Part shown: positions 60,022 to 64,000 of the stretch, piece after piece
Position numbering within the stretch: the first letter of the stretch is position 1
Layout: every line of letters starts with the position of its first letter
Source of the DNA: Goodfellowiella coeruleoviolacea
Lineage (GTDB): Bacteria > Actinomycetota > Actinomycetes > Mycobacteriales > Pseudonocardiaceae
Assembly: GCF_024171785.1 (NCBI RefSeq)
Contig: NZ_JAMTCK010000006.1
Coordinates: 1 to 64,000, forward strand
Reading direction: 5' to 3'
DNA: 64,000 bases
The notes under the pieces: generated by a model
The model's database searches: none
What the model saw: the letters and a program-made list of their open reading frames with translations, nothing else
What the model was told of the DNA's origin: nothing
Position numbers and translations under genes: made by a program

Positions 60022-60387
60022 CTAGTTCCAGTCCAGGCCGCCGCGCCGCCACACGTAGGCGTAGGCGAAGCCGACGGTCGCGATGAACAGCGCGATCTCC
60101 ACCAGGCCGAACAGGCCCAGCGCGTCCGCGGTGACCGCGAACGGGTAGAGGAACACCATCTCGATGTCGAACAGGATGAACAGCATCGCCGTCAGGTAGT
60201 ACGCGACCGGGGTTCGGCCGCCGCCCACGATGGGCTGCGGCGACGGCTCGATGCCGCACTCGTACGAGTCGAGCTTCGCCCGGTTGTACCGACGCGGTCC
60301 GATGAGCGGCGCGACGAGCACCGAGACCGCGGAAAAGGCCGTGGCGAGCACGAACATCAGCACGAGGGGGACGTAGGGATCAAGCAC
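60022..60387 (-). CDS. nuoA: NADH-quinone oxidoreductase subunit A
   Basis: Protein of 121 residues. GTG 60387 ([17 protein letters not shown]); a GAGGAAAGGA stretch lies 14-20 bases upstream. Three membrane helices; the loop DSYECGIEP with its conserved cysteine and the helix [14 protein letters not shown] are typical. First gene of the nuo operon. Confidence 0.96.
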   Translation of the reverse strand: MLDPYVPLVLMFVLATAFSAVSVLVAPLIGPRRYNRAKLDSYECGIEPSPQPIVGGGRTPVAYYLTAMLFILFDIEMVFLYPFAVTADALGLFGLVEIALFIATVGFAYAYVWRRGGLDWN

Positions 60388-60470
60388 GGTTCCGCCGTCC
60401 TTTCCTCTCCACACGGCCAACCGGCCGCGATCCGGTCGCACCCTAAGGGGTGTTCTTCACTCGTCGGTTT

Positions 60471-60486
60471 GTTAGGCCGACCTAAC
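60471..60486. promoter_or_regulatory. inverted repeat in the nuoA leader
   Basis: GTTAGG-CCGA-CCTAAC, perfect 6+6 arms, 84-99 bases before the nuoA start and downstream of the Rex sites. Resembles half-sites of DtxR/IdeR-type iron boxes (TTAGG and CCTAA) but with different spacing. Role uncertain. Confidence 0.35.
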
Positions 60487-60531
60487 TAACCGCTTTTGCC
60501 CGGCGACCAACCAATTCGCCGAACAAAATGC

Positions 60532-60553
60532 GCTTGTGAAACAGTTCACAAGC
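60532..60553. promoter_or_regulatory. Rex operator 1 upstream of nuoA
   Basis: GCTTGTGAA-ACAG-TTCACAAGC, perfect 9+9 arms. It contains TTGTGAA-N4-TTCACAA, the consensus of the NADH-sensing repressor Rex. Placed downstream of the proposed -10 element, about 145 bases before the nuoA start. Confidence 0.75.
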
Positions 60554-60566
60554 CATACCGAGACGT

Positions 60567-60582
60567 TGTGAACCGTTTCACA
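60567..60582. promoter_or_regulatory. Rex operator 2 upstream of nuoA
   Basis: TGTGAA-CCGT-TTCACA, exact core consensus TGTGAA-N4-TTCACA described for Streptomyces Rex. Lies 13 bases downstream of the proposed -10 element on the minus strand, over the expected transcription start and early transcribed region. Confidence 0.75.
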
Positions 60583-60594
60583 TGGCACGCCCTC

Positions 60595-60623
60595 AGTGTA
60601 AAACCCCTGCCAAGTACCCCCAA
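60595..60623 (-). promoter_or_regulatory. candidate nuo operon promoter
   Basis: On the minus strand TTGGGG (60618-60623) and TACACT (60595-60600) are separated by exactly 17 bases. The -10 hexamer is good, the -35 shares only TTG with the consensus. The two Rex boxes follow directly downstream, as expected for repression at this promoter. Confidence 0.55.
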
Positions 60624-60879
60624 GGCACCCCACACAGCCCTGTTGACCTGGGAAAAGACCGGCGAAGCCCAACCCGGTCAGGGCCGTCCGGAGCAACAGG
60701 ACTGTGACGAACGTCCTACTCCACCCGTGTCAGGGGCCACACATGATCACGCACACGCGTCATCACCACGGAAAACACCAGAAACGAAACCGCCGCGTTT
60801 CGCCGGACCAAGAACGACATCCCGGCCGGTGTTTACCGTGTGTTACTTAGATTCCCAATGCATTCACCCGTTTGCCAAT

Positions 60880-62175
60880 TCAGGCGCTGGGTGCCAACTT
60901 CGTCGCCGACGTGATCAGGCGGTCCATCAGGTCGCCGTCGCGCACGTCGTAGAGCCCGGCCAGCAGCTTGAGCACCAGCCGCATCAGCGTGGTGCGCGGC
61001 AGCCCGTAGCGGGTGGCCGTGCGCATCACCACCGGGTTGCCGATCAGCCGGCTGAAGATGTTGCCCAGCCGGTAGTAGCTGCCCAGCGCCGCGCGCAGCG
61101 CCGCGGGGTAGCCGGCCAGCGCCCGCTCCCTGGCCGGCCCGTCCGGGCGGGCCAGCGCCTGCACCACGCACTCGGCGGCCAGCCGCGCCGACTCCATGGC
61201 GTAACCGATGCCCTCGCCGTTGAACGGGTTCACCATGCCGCCGGCATCGCCCACCAGCAGCAGCCCGTCCCGGTAGTGCGGGGTGCGGTTGAAGCCCATC
61301 GGCAGGGCGGCCCCGCCGATCCGGCCCAGCGCGTTGTCCTCCCGGAAACCCCACTCCTCGGGCGTGCCGTCCAGCCAGGACCGCAGCAGCGCGCGGTAGT
61401 CGGTCGAGCCGAACGCCTTGGACGTGGACAGGATGCCAAGGCCCACGTTGACCGTGCCGTCGCCCATCCCGAAGATCCAGCCGTAGCCGGGCAGCAGCAC
61501 CGGGTTGGCCGGGTCGCTGCGGTCCCACAGCTCCAGGTGTGACTCCAGGTAGTCGTCGTGCGTGCGCGGACTGGTGTAGTAGCGCCGCACGGCCACGCCC
61601 ATCGGGCGGTCGTCGCGCTTGTCGATGCCCACCGACAGCGCCAGCCGCGCGGACACCCCGTCGCAGCCCAGCACCAGGGGCGCGCGGAAGCTCACCGGCG
61701 TGCGCTCCGCGCCGCCGCGCGCGGTCACCCCCACCACCCGGCCGGTGCGCTCGTCGGTGATCGCGCCGACCACGGTGGTGTGCTCGCGCAGCCGGGCGCC
61801 GGCCTTCACCGCGGTGCGGGCCAGCAGCTCGTCGAAGTCCTGCCGGGGCCGGACCACCCCGTAGGGCGGGAAGGTGGCCAGCTCCGGCCAGTCCAGTTCC
61901 ATCCGCACACCACCGCCGACCACGCGCAGGCCCCGGTTGTGCAGCCAGCCCGCCTCCGGCCGGGTGTCGATGCCCAGGTCGATCAGCTGCTTGACGCCGC
62001 GCGGGGTCAGGCCGTCGCCGCACACCTTCTCGCGCGGGAACACGCCCTTCTCCAGCAGCAGCACGTCCAGCCCGGCCCTGGCCAGGTAGGTCGCGGCCGT
62101 GGACCCGGCCGGCCCGGCCCCCACCACGATCACGTCCGCGTCCTGGTCGCTGCTCCGCCGGCTGGTCGTGCTCAT
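60880..62175 (-). CDS. menJ: geranylgeranyl reductase family flavoprotein, menaquinone reductase
   Basis: Protein of 431 residues, ATG 62175 with AGGGGAG upstream. FAD-binding GxGxxG motif (VIVVGAGPAGSTAATYLARA, 15-34), KVCGDGLTPRGVKQL (about 50-64), and GDAGGMVNPFNGEGIGYAME (about 308-327). Family reduces isoprenoid double bonds. MenJ in mycobacteria saturates one double bond of the menaquinone side chain, and the position between nuo and menG supports that role here. Confidence 0.92.
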   Translation of the reverse strand: MSTTSRRSSDQDADVIVVGAGPAGSTAATYLARAGLDVLLLEKGVFPREKVCGDGLTPRGVKQLIDLGIDTRPEAGWLHNRGLRVVGGGVRMELDWPELATFPPYGVVRPRQDFDELLARTAVKAGARLREHTTVVGAITDERTGRVVGVTARGGAERTPVSFRAPLVLGCDGVSARLALSVGIDKRDDRPMGVAVRRYYTSPRTHDDYLESHLELWDRSDPANPVLLPGYGWIFGMGDGTVNVGLGILSTSKAFGSTDYRALLRSWLDGTPEEWGFREDNALGRIGGAALPMGFNRTPHYRDGLLLVGDAGGMVNPFNGEGIGYAMESARLAAECVVQALARPDGPARERALAGYPAALRAALGSYYRLGNIFSRLIGNPVVMRTATRYGLPRTTLMRLVLKLLAGLYDVRDGDLMDRLITSATKLAPSA

Positions 62176-62266
62176 CCGCGCTCCCCTGGGTTGCGAGGTA
62201 GGTGTTGAGTTGTGCCGAGTCTGCCGAGTCTAGGAGTGGATCACGCGCGGGGCCGGTGACCTCGGC

Positions 62267-62992
62267 TCAGCGCACGCCCGCGCCGAGCGCCCGGACCGGC
62301 TTGACCGCCCGGTGGATCGCGGCGAACCCGAAGGTCAGGTTCATCCAGGCGACGTCGTCCCAGCCGGACTCGGCGATCAGCTCGCCCAGCTCGCGCTGGC
62401 TCCACCAGTCCCGGATGGACTCGGTCAGGTACACGTAGGCGTCGGGGTTGGAGGAGACCTTGCTGGCGACCACCGGCAGCGCGCGCAGCAGCACGTTGGT
62501 GTAGAGCGCGCGGAACGGCCGCCAGGTGGGCGTGGACAGCTCGCAGATGACCAGCCGGCCACCCGGCTTGACCACCCGGGCCATCTCCCGCAGCGCGACC
62601 ACCGTGCTCTGGAAGTTGCGCAGCCCGAAGGACACCGTGACCGCGTCGAACGACTCGTCGGCGAAGGGCAGCCGCAGCGCGTCCGCCGCCACCATGGGCA
62701 CGCCCCGGCGGTTGCGTCGCCGCCGTCCCTGCCGCAGCATGCCCAGGGAGAAGTCGGCGGCCACGCACCAGGCGCCCGACGCGGCGAACTCGACCGTGGA
62801 CACGCCGGTGCCGGCGGCCAGGTCCAGCACCCGCTCGCCCGGCCGCAGGTCGAGCACCCGGCGGGTCATCTCCCGCCAACGCCGATCAAAACCCAGCGTC
62901 ATCACCGAGTTCGTCCGGTCGTAGCCCCTGGCCACACCGTCGAACATCTCGGCAACTTCGTGGGGGTCCTTGTCCAGGCCGGCACGTGACAT
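62267..62992 (-). CDS. menG: demethylmenaquinone methyltransferase
   Basis: Protein of 241 residues, ATG 62992. UbiE/MenG signatures: [20 protein letters not shown] (16-35), SAM-binding [16 protein letters not shown] (about 55-70), [13 protein letters not shown] (about 115-127) and [13 protein letters not shown] near 180. Carries out the last step of menaquinone synthesis, C-methylation. Located 91 bases upstream of menJ on the same strand. Confidence 0.95.
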   Translation of the reverse strand: MSRAGLDKDPHEVAEMFDGVARGYDRTNSVMTLGFDRRWREMTRRVLDLRPGERVLDLAAGTGVSTVEFAASGAWCVAADFSLGMLRQGRRRRNRRGVPMVAADALRLPFADESFDAVTVSFGLRNFQSTVVALREMARVVKPGGRLVICELSTPTWRPFRALYTNVLLRALPVVASKVSSNPDAYVYLTESIRDWWSQRELGELIAESGWDDVAWMNLTFGFAAIHRAVKPVRALGAGVR

Positions 62993-63257
62993 GGCCGCAG
63001 CCTATGCCTCCACCCCCGGCGAGGTCACGGGGAGTGACATCGCTCGAACACCTTTGCGACCAAGGAGTGAACGACCCACTCCATCGGCGACCACGCCCGA
63101 CTGCCCCGAACGGCCTACCCGGCTGGTCCGATGTGATCGTTCCCGCCCGGTCCGTCAACCCCGTTCGGCCGCTCGCGCACACTCTTGACCTGGTTATCGT
63201 CCAGCCGTCACCTGCCGGTCGCGTCGCGGTCACCAGCTGAGGTGACGCTTGTGCGGC

Positions 63258-64000
63258 ATGACCCCCGCGCTGTCCTCCCGCACCGTTCGACCCGCACCAC
63301 CGGGTCTGCTGTCGCTGGCCCTGGAGGTGGCCGGCCGACTGGCCAACGACGCGGCCGACGTCATCACGGCCACGGCAGGACGTGGCGGCAAACCCGACAC
63401 CGGCGACTCGCCGTTCGACTGGGTGACCGACACCGCCCGCACCCTGGAGCTGCACACCCGCCGGGTGCTGGTCAGCGAGTTCCCCGGCATCCCGGTGGTC
63501 TGCGAGAACGCCCGGTTCCCGGACACCGCCTTCGAGCCGTCCCCGGCCGGGCAGCCCGTCGGGCCCGGGGCCGAGCCGGAGTCCGAGTCCGAGTCGGCCG
63601 CGGCCTACCGCTGGCTGGTCGACCCGGTGGACGGCACCACCAACTACGTGGCCGGCATGCCGTGGTGCGCCTACAGCCTGGCCCTGGTCGACCAGTGGGG
63701 GCCGGTGGTCGGCGTGGTGGCCGACCCGTACCGGGCGCAGATCTACGCGGCCGCGCGCGGCCGGGGCATGCGGGCCAACGGCACGCCGGTCCGGCTGACC
63801 GACCGGGGCACCGCCGACGGGGCGATCGTGTGCACCGAGCTGGGCCGCAGCGGGTCGTGGCCGGGGCTGGGCACGTTCATCGGCACGGCCGCGGGCGCGC
63901 GCACCACCGTGCGGGTGCTCGGTTCGGCCGCGCTGTCCGTGGCCCAGGTGGCGCTGGGCCACGCCGTGGCCGCGGTGCTGCACGACTACCGCGAGTGGGA
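63258..64000 (+). CDS. inositol monophosphatase family protein, 3' end beyond window
   Basis: Partial; open to the right edge for about 247 codons from ATG 63258 (MTPALSSRTVRPAPPGLLSL). Metal-binding core motif DPVDGTTNY at 122-130 and GMPWCAYSLALVDQWGPVVG after it; the first-motif glutamate is E83 in VVCENARF. An acidic insert (EPESESESAAA, about 106-116) is unusual. Likely a magnesium-dependent phosphatase of inositol phosphate, fructose bisphosphate or histidinol phosphate; substrate not decidable from this part. Divergent from menG across 265 bases. Confidence 0.9.
   Translation, partial: MTPALSSRTVRPAPPGLLSLALEVAGRLANDAADVITATAGRGGKPDTGDSPFDWVTDTARTLELHTRRVLVSEFPGIPVVCENARFPDTAFEPSPAGQPVGPGAEPESESESAAAYRWLVDPVDGTTNYVAGMPWCAYSLALVDQWGPVVGVVADPYRAQIYAAARGRGMRANGTPVRLTDRGTADGAIVCTELGRSGSWPGLGTFIGTAAGARTTVRVLGSAALSVAQVALGHAVAAVLHDYREW

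Larger units (their letters stand above)
60388..60879 (-). other. nuo operon control region
   Basis: 492 bases without a gene between nuoA and menJ. Contains a likely nuo promoter, two Rex-type operators and a third inverted repeat, all described separately. The part from 60625 to 60879 must also hold the end of menJ transcription; I see no clear terminator there. Plus-strand open frames are not convincing. Confidence 0.6.

Overview
The window is chromosomal DNA from a high-GC actinobacterium, most likely of the family Pseudonocardiaceae. Four things point there: roughly 70% GC by eye, many GTG starts and apparent leaderless starts, nusG and secE genes with long charged N-terminal extensions, and a gene order close to Mycobacterium (hadAB, tRNA-Trp, secE, nusG, rplK, rplA, rplJ, rplL, mkl). 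The genus cannot be named from the sequence alone. No insertion sequence, prophage or CRISPR array is visible.

Layout. 1-7.1 kb: minus-strand lipid-import (MCE) operon of an Mkl ATPase, two YrbE permeases and at least four MCE proteins, the last running off the left edge. A 250-bp gap inside the operon carries two perfect DnaA boxes. 7.4-12.6 kb: rplL, rplJ, rplA, rplK, nusG and secE, with a convergent membrane protein between rplJ and rplA. 12.7-20.2 kb: tRNA-Trp, an aspartate-type aminotransferase, a secreted S1 protease, a GntR/ABC-2 module with a clear palindromic operator, hadB, hadA, rpmG, tRNA-Met and tRNA-Thr. 20.2-27.4 kb: accessory-like region with a membrane GGDEF/EAL protein, several small unknowns, an SOS-box/terminator unit, a WYL regulator divergent from an alpha/beta hydrolase, two decayed genes and tRNA-Tyr. 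27.5-43.2 kb: YajQ, RmlA, an unusual NuoB/NuoC/NuoI/HtpX operon, a PASTA protein, a DDAH-type enzyme with a divergent Lrp regulator, a crotonase-fold protein, KorAB, a large repeat-rich membrane protein and RarD.

43.2-63.0 kb: a respiratory block. It holds a polyprenyl diphosphate synthase followed upstream by the complete 14-gene complex I operon (nuoA to nuoN, minus strand), then menJ and menG. Menaquinone synthesis and modification genes therefore flank the enzyme that reduces menaquinone. Upstream of nuoA lie a plausible promoter and two near-perfect Rex operators, which suggests redox (NADH/NAD+) control of complex I. A partial inositol-monophosphatase family gene runs off the right edge.

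Points most worth a second look: (1) the five-gene operon at 28.9-31.8 kb that couples complex-I-like NuoB, NuoC and NuoI, with all Fe-S ligands kept, to a membrane protease and to a small membrane protein with a VSGTVxGTV motif, although a full nuo operon is present; (2) the double Rex box before nuoA; (3) a perfect LexA box plus -10 element that leads directly into a strong terminator hairpin, possibly an SOS-induced small RNA; (4) paired inverted repeats between the WYL regulator and hydrolase; (5) the DnaA boxes in the MCE operon; (6) a doubly frameshifted gene near tRNA-Tyr.
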